A stretch of DNA of 35,651 nt, from contig JASHSS010000821.1 in the NCBI GenBank assembly GCA_030038565.1, positions 1-35,651 on the forward strand. Direction: 5' to 3'. This DNA comes from Bryobacteraceae bacterium. GTDB taxonomy: Bacteria; Acidobacteriota; Terriglobia; Bryobacterales; Bryobacteraceae. Below, one piece after another: positions 1 through 7,449 of this stretch; position 1 is the stretch's first letter; each line of letters starts with the position of its first letter. The notes beneath the pieces are model-generated. The model did not search any database. It saw only the letters and a list, made by a program, of their open reading frames with translations, and had not been told where the DNA came from. The position numbers were made by a program, and so were the translations under genes.

Positions 1-24
1 GCCGTCGGCTATGATGGGTGAGAC

Positions 25-2685
25 ATGGTTCTGGACAGCCGGACGCTGGCATTTATGGCCATGCTGGCGGCTCTCATGGTCAGCCTATTGGGCATACTGA
101 TCTGGGGGACGCGGCGGACTTATCCGGGATTCGCTCACTGGACCTTCGCCAATATGGCCCGGGCGGTCAGCCTGCTGCTATTCGGGCTGCGCGGGGAAAT
201 CTCCGACCTGATGACGTTAGTCGCGGCCAACGCGGTGGCCGATCTGGCTGCGGTCCTGTACCTGGACGGCATCCGCGCTTTTCGCGGGTGGAAACCGTTC
301 TGGCCGCTGCGGTGGGCCGCCATGCTGGAGTTGGTGGCGGTGCTGTATTTCCGTTACGGAATGGACAATTTGAACGCCCGCGTGGCCATTGCCTGCCTGT
401 TCTGGGGAACCTGCGCCACTTTGTGCACCATCAGCCTGCTGAGAGAAATGCCGCGCGGCCGCAGGTTCGGCCTGGTGTTCACGTCCGCCACTTTCGCCCT
501 GGGCGCCACGGCGCAACTGGTGCGGGGCATCCAGGCCGTGACCGGGCCGCCGGTCATGGGTCTCTTCGCCACCACCCCCATCAACACTTTCTATTACCTG
601 GTCATGGTGCTGGCGCTGGTTTCCTGGTCGTTCGGCTTCCTGCTGATGACCAACGAGCGGCTGGTGGCGGAACTGAAGGACGCGCAGAAGTCCTCCGCCG
701 AAGTGAACCGGGAACTGCTGATGGCGGCCGAGCTGGCCGGATCGATGGCCTCGCAGGCGGCCTCGGCGGATGCCGCCAAAACCCAGTTTCTGGCGTCGAT
801 GAGCCACGAGATCCGCACCCCGCTCAGCGGCGTGATCGGAATGACCAGCCTGCTGCTCGAAACCGCCCTGTCCAAGGAACAGCACGAGTTCGTCGAAGCC
901 ATCCGGACCTCCGGCGAAGGGTTGCTGGGGTTGATCAACGACATCCTCGATTTTTCGAAAATCGAGAGCGGCCAGATGGACCTGGAAGCCATCGAATTCG
1001 ACCTCACCGCGCTGGTGGACGAATCGGTGGACTTGATTGCCGGGGCGGCCCGCGGTAAGCGGTTGGAGGTGCTGGTGCTGCTGGACGAGGAGGTGCCCGA
1101 GCGCCTGGTGGGCGACCCCGGGCGGTTGCGCCAGATCATCCTGAACCTGCTCTCGAACGCCGTCAAATTCACCGAACAGGGCAGCGTGACCCTGCGGGTG
1201 GATCCCCAGGGAGACGAGGAAGGCCGGGTGCGGCTGCGATTCACCGTCACGGACACCGGGATCGGAATCTCGCAGGAGGCGCTGCCCCGCCTGTTCCAGC
1301 GCTTCTCGCAGGCCGATTCTTCCATCACCCGGAGATACGGCGGCAGCGGGCTGGGCCTGGCGATTTCCAAGCGCCTGGCGGAACTGATGGCGGGCGAAAT
1401 CGGCGTGAGCAGCCAGGCGGGCGAGGGCAGCGTTTTCTGGTTCACCGTGCGGCTCCCGCTCCCCGCAGGCCCGCCGGCGATCCCGGTCTCCTCCGCGCTG
1501 AATGGCAAAACCGTCCTGGTGGTGGACCCCCAGGCGGCCAACCGCGAAGTCTTGCGGCGCTATTTGCGGCGCAGCGGCATCCAGGTGACGGAAGCCGGCT
1601 CGGCCCCCGAGGCGCTTGAAATGGTGCGGCGGGCCGGCGCCGAAGGCCGTCCGTTCCACCTGGCGATCCTGGATTCCTACCTGCCGGAGGTGAATGGATG
1701 GGGCCTGGTCCGCGGGTTGCACGCGGCCGGAGCCGACCCGGCTTTGCCGTTGATCCTGCTGGCGCCGGACCGCAATCGGGCCCTCGCGGCGCGGGCCGGC
1801 GCCGGTGTAGCCGCGGTACTGGTGAAGCCGGTGCGCCGCCAGGCGCTGTTGGATGCCCTCGAGCAGGCCCTCGAGGCCGGGGAGCGCGAGCCGCCGCGGT
1901 GGGCCGAGGCCGGTGCGGCATTCGAGCGGGCCACCCGCCCCATCGTGCTGGTGGCCGAGGATAACCCCACCAACCGCAAGGTGACCACCCTGATCCTGAG
2001 GCGCATGGGCTGCCTGGCGGATGTCGCGGCGAATGGCCTGGAAGCCGTCGAGCTGGTGCGCAAAGTGCGCTATGACGCGGTGCTGATGGATTGCCAGATG
2101 CCCGAAATGGACGGCCTCACGGCTTCCCGGCGGATTCGCGAAATGGAGGGCGCCGACCAGCATACCCCCATCCTCGGAGTGACCGCCAACGCGCTGCCCG
2201 GCGACCGGGAGGCCTGCCTGGAAGCGGGCATGGACGACTACCTCACCAAGCCGTTCACGGCCGAAGCCATGGCCGCCAAGCTCGACCGCTGGCTGCCTAA
2301 GTCCACCTCCCAGCCGCCCGCTCCCATCCATGCGGAAACGCCCGACCTGGAGTTCCGCGCCTTCGTGCAGCAGTTGCGGGAACAGGGTCTGCCAAGCGAA
2401 GACTTGGGGGACCTGATCGAGACCTTTCTGACCGATACTACCCGCCTGCTGGACCAGGTGGCCGACGGGCTGGCCAATGGCGACCGGACCGCCGCGGCGC
2501 GCACCGCCCACGCGCTGCGCGGCAGCCTGGCGGGAATGGGAGTGGCCAGCCTGGCGAAGACCGTCCAGATGGTGGAGCGCGAGTGCCGCCAGGGATCGGC
2601 CGAGGAAGCCGGGCGCCTGCTCAACCTGGTGCGCCGCGATTTCGGCCAGGCGTTCGGGGCGGCCGCCGCGCGGAACGGCGACTGA
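25..2685 (+). CDS. Hybrid sensor histidine kinase with two receivers and HPt domain (BarA-like)
   Basis: An 886-residue membrane-anchored phosphorelay kinase. Residues 1-215 are hydrophobic and hold several membrane spans, the first at about 9-28. The dimerisation/phosphoacceptor domain carries SHEIRTPL with His261. The ATPase domain has the N box around NLLSNAVKF (374-382), the G1 box DTGIG (410-414) and a GSGLGLAI G2 box near 442. Receiver 1 (about 494-613) is atypical: Asp550 and the later Lys are present, but the second N-terminal acid is Pro (VVDPQ) and the switch Ser/Thr position reads Ala. Receiver 2 (about 643-762) is canonical, with EDN, Asp689 (LMDCQMPEMDG) and the Lys of LTKPF. The C-terminal HPt domain has His829 in HALRG. 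The expected flow is His261 to Asp689 to His829 and then to an unlinked response regulator; none lies nearby. A TATGAT hexamer at 10-15 and a GGTGAG just before the ATG support this start. The input signal is unknown. Confidence 0.93.
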   Translation: MVLDSRTLAFMAMLAALMVSLLGILIWGTRRTYPGFAHWTFANMARAVSLLLFGLRGEISDLMTLVAANAVADLAAVLYLDGIRAFRGWKPFWPLRWAAMLELVAVLYFRYGMDNLNARVAIACLFWGTCATLCTISLLREMPRGRRFGLVFTSATFALGATAQLVRGIQAVTGPPVMGLFATTPINTFYYLVMVLALVSWSFGFLLMTNERLVAELKDAQKSSAEVNRELLMAAELAGSMASQAASADAAKTQFLASMSHEIRTPLSGVIGMTSLLLETALSKEQHEFVEAIRTSGEGLLGLINDILDFSKIESGQMDLEAIEFDLTALVDESVDLIAGAARGKRLEVLVLLDEEVPERLVGDPGRLRQIILNLLSNAVKFTEQGSVTLRVDPQGDEEGRVRLRFTVTDTGIGISQEALPRLFQRFSQADSSITRRYGGSGLGLAISKRLAELMAGEIGVSSQAGEGSVFWFTVRLPLPAGPPAIPVSSALNGKTVLVVDPQAANREVLRRYLRRSGIQVTEAGSAPEALEMVRRAGAEGRPFHLAILDSYLPEVNGWGLVRGLHAAGADPALPLILLAPDRNRALAARAGAGVAAVLVKPVRRQALLDALEQALEAGEREPPRWAEAGAAFERATRPIVLVAEDNPTNRKVTTLILRRMGCLADVAANGLEAVELVRKVRYDAVLMDCQMPEMDGLTASRRIREMEGADQHTPILGVTANALPGDREACLEAGMDDYLTKPFTAEAMAAKLDRWLPKSTSQPPAPIHAETPDLEFRAFVQQLREQGLPSEDLGDLIETFLTDTTRLLDQVADGLANGDRTAAARTAHALRGSLAGMGVASLAKTVQMVERECRQGSAEEAGRLLNLVRRDFGQAFGAAAARNGD

Positions 2686-2706
2686 GCGCCGCGTTACCAT
2701 GAAGGG

Positions 2707-3849
2707 ATGGCAAGGATTCGGTCTGTGTGGGAAAGTGGAAACCGGTCTCGATTCGGGCTTCTGGCGGGTTGCTTCTGGCTGGTGCTCCTGGCGCTGCCGG
2801 CGGGCGCTCAGCAGGCTCGATCCGTGGACGACCTGGTGAGCTTCATCAAGACCGCCATTTCGAGCCACTATCCCGACAAGCAGGTGGCTCAGGAGGTCTC
2901 CCGGATCAAGCTCGCCAGCCGCCTGGACGAGGCCACGGTGGCGGAACTGCAACACATGGGCGCGCAGCCCAAGACCGTGGCGGCGCTCAAGGAATTGGCC
3001 GCGGCGTCCGCCAGCCTGCCCGCCGCCCCCGTGAAGATCCAGACGACCGTGGGTCCGCCGCCGGCGCCTTCGCAGGAAGACCAGGCCCGTATTCTGGACG
3101 AGATCCGCGAACACGCGCTCGATTACAGCAAGAACCTGCCCAATTATATCTGCCTCCAGCAGACCAAGCGGCACGTGGACCCCACCGGCAACGGAAACTG
3201 GCAGATGGCCGACCGCGTGGTAGAGCGCCTGACCTACTACGAGCAGAAGGAGAATTACAAGGTAGAGACCATCAACGATGCCCCGGTAACCAAGGAGATC
3301 GCGCACGACAAACTACCCGGCGCCAAGTCGTCCGGCGAATTCGGCAGCATCCTGCGGGAGATCTTCGAGCCGGATACCCAGACCGAGTTCCAGTGGGAGC
3401 GCTGGACGCGCCTGGGATCGCGGGTGATGTACGTGTTCGCGTACCGCATCAGCCAGCACCGCTATGGCATCCGCGAGGAGGAAGCCAAGCAGGAAATCCA
3501 CGTGGGATATCACGGGCTGGTGTATGCCGACCGCGACACCAAGAACGTCATGCGGATCACCCTGATCTGCGACGATATCCCGCCCGATTTTCCGATCCGC
3601 GATGTCTCGCTGCGGCTGGATTACGATTTCACGGAAATTTCGGGGCAGCAGTTCCTGTTGCCGTATCATTCCGAGCTGCACTCGCGGGAGGGCCGTTTTG
3701 CGGTGTGGAATGAAACCGATTTCCGCGCCTATAACAAGTACAGCGCGGACGCCACCATTTCGTTCGGCGGCGACGCGGACGCGTCCAACGACGACAAGCT
3801 GAAAGAGCAGCCTCTTACCGGGGATAAGCCGCCGGTGAAGAAGCAGTAG
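2707..3849 (+). CDS. Secreted protein of unknown function
   Basis: A 380-residue protein with an N-terminal signal peptide (basic start, hydrophobic stretch near residues 17-33, likely cleavage after AGAQ/A). The mature part opens with an alpha-helical region of about 70 residues (VDDLVSFIKTAISS, then TVAELQHMGAQPKTVAALKEL). It continues into a mixed domain rich in aromatic and charged residues, with repeated Tyr-containing strands such as NYICLQQTKRHVD and YGIREEEAKQEIHVGYHGLVYADRDT. The composition suggests an outer-membrane-associated or periplasmic beta-rich fold. I do not recognise the family. There is no good Shine-Dalgarno, but a TACCAT hexamer at 2695-2700 sits exactly 6 nt before the ATG, which fits a leaderless transcript. 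It follows the kinase by 21 nt but need not be co-transcribed. Confidence 0.8.
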   Translation: MARIRSVWESGNRSRFGLLAGCFWLVLLALPAGAQQARSVDDLVSFIKTAISSHYPDKQVAQEVSRIKLASRLDEATVAELQHMGAQPKTVAALKELAAASASLPAAPVKIQTTVGPPPAPSQEDQARILDEIREHALDYSKNLPNYICLQQTKRHVDPTGNGNWQMADRVVERLTYYEQKENYKVETINDAPVTKEIAHDKLPGAKSSGEFGSILREIFEPDTQTEFQWERWTRLGSRVMYVFAYRISQHRYGIREEEAKQEIHVGYHGLVYADRDTKNVMRITLICDDIPPDFPIRDVSLRLDYDFTEISGQQFLLPYHSELHSREGRFAVWNETDFRAYNKYSADATISFGGDADASNDDKLKEQPLTGDKPPVKKQ

Positions 3850-3854
3850 CCGGC

Positions 3855-3874
3855 GCGGCGGCCCTGTCCGCCGC
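3855..3874. terminator. Hairpin between convergent genes
   Basis: GCGGCGG (3855-3861) and CCGCCGC (3868-3874) form a perfect 7-bp stem with a 6-nt loop, followed on the plus strand by TATTTC. It lies exactly between the stops of two convergent genes (3849 and 3874), so it may end transcription from both sides. The U tract is weak. Confidence 0.45.
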
Positions 3875-4500
3875 TATTTCGAAACGCCGAAGCCATCCAC
3901 CTGGACTTCCAGCAGGTGGTTGATGCGGATGCCGTAGATGCCGTCGGTCTTGGCCAGGGCGCCGGTCTTCGGCTCGGAGTGCACCACCGTGCCATTGACC
4001 ACGAAATCCACCTTGTCGGCGCCCACCCGCACTTCCAGGGCGTTGGTGGATTTGCCGGTGGCATCGGGTTTTTTCACCACGTCGTTGGGAGTCTTGTTGG
4101 CAATGATCGGAGTGGCGTTGCCGTTGCGGCCCTTGACCAGCCAGGTTCCATTCTGCGCCACCACGAAATAGAGATAGCTCTGGTCGGGCCCGTCCAGTCC
4201 GCTTCCGCCAAACACCAGGCCGTAGTAGTTGGTGTGGCCGCTGGGCTTCATCAGGGTGAAGGCGCCTTTGAGGGTGTAATTGCCGGACGCGGTATTGGCG
4301 GGGTTCCAATAGACCGCGGCCTGCGGATTGGTGGCGTGGAAGCCCGATCCGCTGGTGACGAACTTGATGTCGCCCGAGGCATCAGGGTCGGACGCGGAGT
4401 CGCTGTGGTCCACGCGCATCTTCCAGCCCGCCGGGGCTTGGGCGGCCAGCGGAACCAGGGTGGCTAGCGCTAGCATGGCGATAGGAAAGTGACGTTTCAT
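3874..4500 (-). CDS. Small secreted protein, possible concanavalin-like fold
   Basis: A 208-residue protein with a clear Sec signal peptide (MKRHFPIAMLALATLVPLAAQA, cleavage near residue 22). The mature part is beta-rich: repeated Gly/Asn/Thr strands and a WLVKGRNGN ... VRVGADKVDFVVNGTVVHSE ... GIYGIRINHLLEVQVDGFGVSK pattern. This resembles the C-terminal half of DUF1080/LamG-type jelly rolls, where a 'vnG' hairpin and a final 'D.f.v' strand are typical. That relation is inferred from the pattern only. An export role in the periplasm or outside is likely; no catalytic residues can be named. The start is supported by GGAGG about 7 nt upstream and by a perfect TATAAT (plus-strand 4524-4529) behind it. 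Confidence 0.78.
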   Translation of the reverse strand: MKRHFPIAMLALATLVPLAAQAPAGWKMRVDHSDSASDPDASGDIKFVTSGSGFHATNPQAAVYWNPANTASGNYTLKGAFTLMKPSGHTNYYGLVFGGSGLDGPDQSYLYFVVAQNGTWLVKGRNGNATPIIANKTPNDVVKKPDATGKSTNALEVRVGADKVDFVVNGTVVHSEPKTGALAKTDGIYGIRINHLLEVQVDGFGVSK

Positions 4501-4504
4501 GGTG

Positions 4505-4529
4505 GTCCTCCAGATCGAACCTTATTATA
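4505..4529 (-). promoter_or_regulatory. -10 box and ribosome binding site of the 4500 gene
   Basis: Read on the minus strand, a consensus TATAAT (4524-4529) is followed by a GGAGG Shine-Dalgarno (about 4507-4511) and then the ATG at 4500. No TTGACA-like hexamer is seen 17 bp further upstream; that position falls inside the G+C-rich repeats. Confidence 0.55.
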
Positions 4530-4530
4530 G

Positions 4531-4765
4531 ACGGACTTCCCCCGGCGGCGTGGGCGCCGGTGCGGACTGCCCCCGGCGGCGCGTGGGGGCGGGCGGGGAT
4601 TCCTTCCGGCGGCGCGTTGGCGCGCGGGCTTCCCCCAAGGCGCGTGGGCAAGGGCGCGGACTTCTTCCGCCGGCGTCTGGGCGCGCCCAGGCGCGGACTT
4701 CCCCCGTGCGGCGTGTGGCCGCGCGGACTTCTTCCGGCGGCCCGGGCGTGGGCAGGGCGCGAATC
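4531..4765. repeat. Degenerate 30-35 bp G+C-rich tandem repeat
   Basis: About seven imperfect units built on GCGGACTTCC-CCCGGCGGCG followed by TGGGCGCG, seen as successive 'ggacttcccccggcggc', 'ggactgcccccggcggc', 'ggattccttccggcggc', 'ggcttcccccaaggc', 'ggacttcttccgccggc', 'ggacttcccccgtgcggc' and 'ggacttcttccggcggc'. Open frames across it are low-complexity Arg/Gly/Pro and look non-coding. Nothing else is visible between 4530 and about 4850 except a short dyad (GCGCT-ATA-AGCGC) ending near 4865. Confidence 0.7.
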
Positions 4766-4873
4766 GACGCGCCAGCGGGGATCCGGCCGCTCGCCGTTCC
4801 GCGCCGTTTGGGCTGGGCCCCAAGGCGGGGCCAGCGGACTGACGCCGCGCCGGCGCTATAAGCGCATGCCGCA

Positions 4874-4894
4874 TGTAACCATTTGCGTTACACT
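4874..4894 (+). promoter_or_regulatory. Probable higBA operator and -10 region
   Basis: TGTAAC (4874-4879) and GTTACA (4887-4892) form a perfect 6-bp inverted repeat with a 7-nt centre. A TACACT hexamer (4889-4894), a plausible -10, overlaps the right arm and ends 6 nt before the GTG at 4901. An autorepressing antitoxin binding a dyad over its own promoter is the usual arrangement for HigBA; that HigA binds this dyad is inference. Confidence 0.5.
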
Positions 4895-4900
4895 AGCGGC

Positions 4901-5182
4901 GTGGCGATCGAGTCCTTCCGGCATAAAGGACTCGAAAAGTTCTTTACGACCGGATCAAGGTCGGGGATTCAGTCCAAGCACGCCGACCGCCTGCGGCTGA
5001 TTCCCGGCAGGCTGAATGTATCCACGGGCCCCCGCGACATGGACCTTCGTGGCTTGGACCTTCATGAGCTCAGCGGTAAGAGAAAAGGTACTTGGGCGGT
5101 GAAAGTGAGCGGCAACCGGCGAGTCACATTCATTTGCGTTGGCAAGGATATTGAACCCGTGGACTATGAGGACTACCACTGA
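4901..5182 (+). CDS. higB: HigB-family toxin (RelE-like mRNA interferase)
   Basis: A 93-residue protein starting with GTG at 4901. The conserved HigB opening ([22 protein letters not shown]) begins right after this start; an upstream TTG at 4883 would add six unconserved residues. Other family features are visible: [50 protein letters not shown], ending in [11 protein letters not shown] with the C-terminal YEDYH signature. The length matches the usual 90-95 residues. HigB toxins cleave mRNA on the ribosome and are neutralised by the downstream HigA. The antitoxin gene begins 7 nt after this stop, the reversed (toxin-first) order normal for higBA. Confidence 0.9.
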   Translation: MAIESFRHKGLEKFFTTGSRSGIQSKHADRLRLIPGRLNVSTGPRDMDLRGLDLHELSGKRKGTWAVKVSGNRRVTFICVGKDIEPVDYEDYH

Positions 5183-5189
5183 AGTGACG

Positions 5190-5477
5190 ATGAAAATGCA
5201 CAATCCTCCACACCCTGGCGAGGTGCTCCGGAAACTGTGCCTCGATGCAATGGGCCTGAGCGTGACCGAGGCCTCGCGGTCGCTCGGGGTGAGCCGCAAG
5301 ACGCTTTCCGCCATTCTCAACGGACGAGCAGGCATCGGCCCGGAAATGGCGGTTCGGCTTTCGATCGCCTTTGGCACCAGTGCGGAAAGCTGGCTCAACC
5401 AGCAACTTCAGTATGACCTGTGGCACGCCGAGAAAGGCCGGAAGCGGCTTCGCGTGACAAGGCTGACCGCCGCTTGA
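5190..5477 (+). CDS. higA: HigA-family antitoxin, HTH XRE type
   Basis: A 95-residue protein starting at ATG 5190, giving the family's typical N-terminus [14 protein letters not shown]. An earlier in-frame ATG (5166) inside higB is less likely. A Cro/C1-type helix-turn-helix follows ([40 protein letters not shown]), then [19 protein letters not shown], the usual HigA C-terminal helix. GAAGTGA just upstream can serve as a ribosome binding site. HigA binds HigB to inhibit it and binds the operator to repress the pair. Confidence 0.92.
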   Translation: MKMHNPPHPGEVLRKLCLDAMGLSVTEASRSLGVSRKTLSAILNGRAGIGPEMAVRLSIAFGTSAESWLNQQLQYDLWHAEKGRKRLRVTRLTAA

Positions 5478-5495
5478 TGCGGTTACAGTTACGCG

Positions 5496-5522
5496 GCCGT
5501 GTGGCCATCAGCCCCACATGGC
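5496..5522 (+). terminator. Hairpin downstream of higA
   Basis: GCCGTGTGG (5496-5504) pairs with CCACATGGC (5514-5522) with one G-U pair and a 9-nt loop, 18 nt after the higA stop. Only a short TTTAG follows, so termination would be inefficient. Confidence 0.35.
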
Positions 5523-5910
5523 TTTAGCACGCCCCACGATGAGACGCGCCCGCCGGGGGATTGGTCCACCCTGCGCGGATTCCCCACGTTTCTACACTAC
5601 GGCCACGCCTGAAGACGGCGGCCCGCGCGGCGCCACGACCGCGCCGCATCGGCCGCAGCCGGGGCGTGGCGGATGGGATCTCGACAGAGCGAGCGACGCG
5701 CACTGGTTTCGGGCGATCGCGATCACCGCGCCCGAGGATGCGGAAGCCCGGCGCGGCGGTGCATCGTTTGGCTCGCCGCGCAGGCCTCGCCGGCGCGTTT
5801 CGTTCGCCTCCGGCGGCACGGGCGCGCGGACCCGGCGCCGACTTCTCCCGGCGGCCGCGCGTGCGCGCCGCGCGGATTTCGCCTTCCCGTCAACGCGCTA
5901 TTCTGGAGCA
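5523..5910. other. G+C-rich gene-free stretch with scattered repeat units
   Basis: No credible gene is seen between higA and the DUF1080 gene; the open frames are Arg/Ala/Gly-rich and unconserved-looking. Units resembling the 4531-4765 repeat recur near 5567-5590 (GCGCGGATTCCCC) and 5830-5890 (CCGACTTCTCCCGGCGGCC, then CGCGCGGATTTCGCC). The right edge contains TATTCT (5899-5904), a possible -10 located 6 nt before the GTG at 5911. Confidence 0.45.
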
Positions 5911-7398
5911 GTGGCATATCAACTGACCCGCCGCGGGTTCGCTGGAACGGTGGCGGCGTTGGCTTTGTCGGCCGCCGATGACGGCTGGACGGAGCTGTTT
6001 GACGGGCACAGCCTGAACGGCTGGCGGCCCAGCGAGAATAAGGAATCCTGGAAGGCGGCCGATGGGGCCCTCTCCGCCGACGGCAAACGCTCGCACCTGT
6101 TTTACAACGGGCCGTTTCACGGCGCCGATTTCCGCAATTTCGAATTGGAAGTGGAGCTGATGACGCGGCCCGGGTGCAATTCCGGGGTCTACTTCCACAC
6201 GGCTTACCAGGAGAACGGCTTCCCCACCAAGGGCTTCGAAGTGCAGGTGGATAACAGCTATGTGGGCGAGGGCGCCTACCGCGAACACAAGCTGGGCGGG
6301 TCACTCTACGGGCTGCGCAACATCTACAAGCCGTTCGCCCGGGACAACCAGTGGTTCAAGCTGGCGGTGGCGGTGCGCGGCAAGAACGTGCAAATCCGGC
6401 AGAACGGCATGCTGCTGGTGGATTATACCGAGCCGACTCCGCCGGTGATCCCGGACGGGCCGGAAACCGGACGCTTCCTGGACCACGGCACCTTCGCCCT
6501 GCAATGCCACAACGAGGGATCGCGAGTACTCTACCGCAGCGTGCGGGTGCGTCCCCTGCCGGACGACGCCGCCACGCCCGGCGGACCGGCGCCGGTGGCC
6601 GACGAGCTGTTCCGCAAAATTATCGACGATGGCCGCCACAACATCCCCATGGTGGATTACCACACCCACATCAAAGGCGGGCTGACCGTGGACCAGATGC
6701 TGGACCGCTCGCGGCGCGACGGCATCATGTACGGCATCGCCATCAACGCCGGGCTGGGGCAACCGGCGCCCACCGACGAGGCGCTGGCCCAATACGCCGA
6801 CAGCCTGGCCGGGAAGCCGTGCTTCATCGCCATGCAGGCTGAGGGCCGTGAGTGGACCGGGATGTTCTCGCGGAAAGCCGTGGCGCGCTTCGATTACGTG
6901 TTCAGCGACTCGATGACCTGGACCGATAACCACGGCAAGCGCCAGCGGTTGTGGATCCCGGCGGAAGTCGGCACGATTACCGATGTGGAGGAGTTCATGG
7001 AGACGCTGGTGGACCGCACGGTGGGGATTCTGGAGCACGAGCCGATCGATATCTACGCCAACCCGACCTATCTGCCGGACCAGCTTGCCCGGGATTACGA
7101 GAGTCTGTGGACCGAGGCGCGGCGCCAGCGCGTGATCCAGGCGGCTGTGCGCAACCACGTCGCCATCGAGCTGAACAACCGCTATAAGCTGCCCAGCGCA
7201 AGTTTCGTCCGGATGGCCCAGGCGGCCGGGTGCAAATTCAGTTTCGGATCGAACAACAGCGCGCCGGAGAACCTGACGCGCTCCGAGCACGGGATCCGCA
7301 TGATTGACGAATGCAAGCTGGTGTGGCAGGATTTCTTCGTACCGGGCCAGTGGGCGCCGCGGGCCATCGAGCGCAAGGGCGAGGTCCTCAAGGCGTGA
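5911..7398 (+). CDS. Tat-exported DUF1080 / PHP-like domain fusion protein
   Basis: A 495-residue protein taken from GTG 5911, because a twin-arginine signal (LTRRGFAGTVAALALSA) follows at once; the longer upstream frame runs through G+C-rich repeats. Residues about 24-212 are a DUF1080 (3-keto-disaccharide hydrolase, concanavalin-like) domain: WTELFDGHSLNGWRP, WKAADGALSADG, SGVYFHTAYQ, GFEVQVDNSY, and a final HNEGSRVLYRSVRVRPL. After a short linker, residues about 235-495 look like a PHP/amidohydrolase TIM barrel: DYHTHIKGGLTVDQML (His251, His253), then AEGREWTGMF, EHEPIDIYANPTYLP, VAIELNNRYKLPS and CKFSFGSNN. The usual PHP SDAH motif is replaced by SNNS, so the metal site may be altered. 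Periplasmic carbohydrate or phosphoester hydrolysis is possible but not proven. Confidence 0.85.
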   Translation: MAYQLTRRGFAGTVAALALSAADDGWTELFDGHSLNGWRPSENKESWKAADGALSADGKRSHLFYNGPFHGADFRNFELEVELMTRPGCNSGVYFHTAYQENGFPTKGFEVQVDNSYVGEGAYREHKLGGSLYGLRNIYKPFARDNQWFKLAVAVRGKNVQIRQNGMLLVDYTEPTPPVIPDGPETGRFLDHGTFALQCHNEGSRVLYRSVRVRPLPDDAATPGGPAPVADELFRKIIDDGRHNIPMVDYHTHIKGGLTVDQMLDRSRRDGIMYGIAINAGLGQPAPTDEALAQYADSLAGKPCFIAMQAEGREWTGMFSRKAVARFDYVFSDSMTWTDNHGKRQRLWIPAEVGTITDVEEFMETLVDRTVGILEHEPIDIYANPTYLPDQLARDYESLWTEARRQRVIQAAVRNHVAIELNNRYKLPSASFVRMAQAAGCKFSFGSNNSAPENLTRSEHGIRMIDECKLVWQDFFVPGQWAPRAIERKGEVLKA

Positions 7399-7449
7399 TC
7401 CCCAGGTGGAAAATGCCTTCAGCCAGCCCGGGCCTTTTGTGGAAGTGAT

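Noticed and set aside
217-3306. Long minus-strand open frame (1029 codons) across the kinase and next gene
   Set aside because: Low-complexity Gly/His/Gln/Arg composition typical of the antisense frame of G+C-rich genes; the plus strand carries clear kinase domains.
4883-4900. TTG start extending HigB by six residues
   Set aside because: The extra residues are not part of the family and lie in the dyad operator; GTG 4901 follows a -10-like box.
4560-5000. Open frame through the G+C-rich repeat into higB
   Set aside because: Arg/Gly/Ala-rich, no start signal, overlaps higB out of frame.
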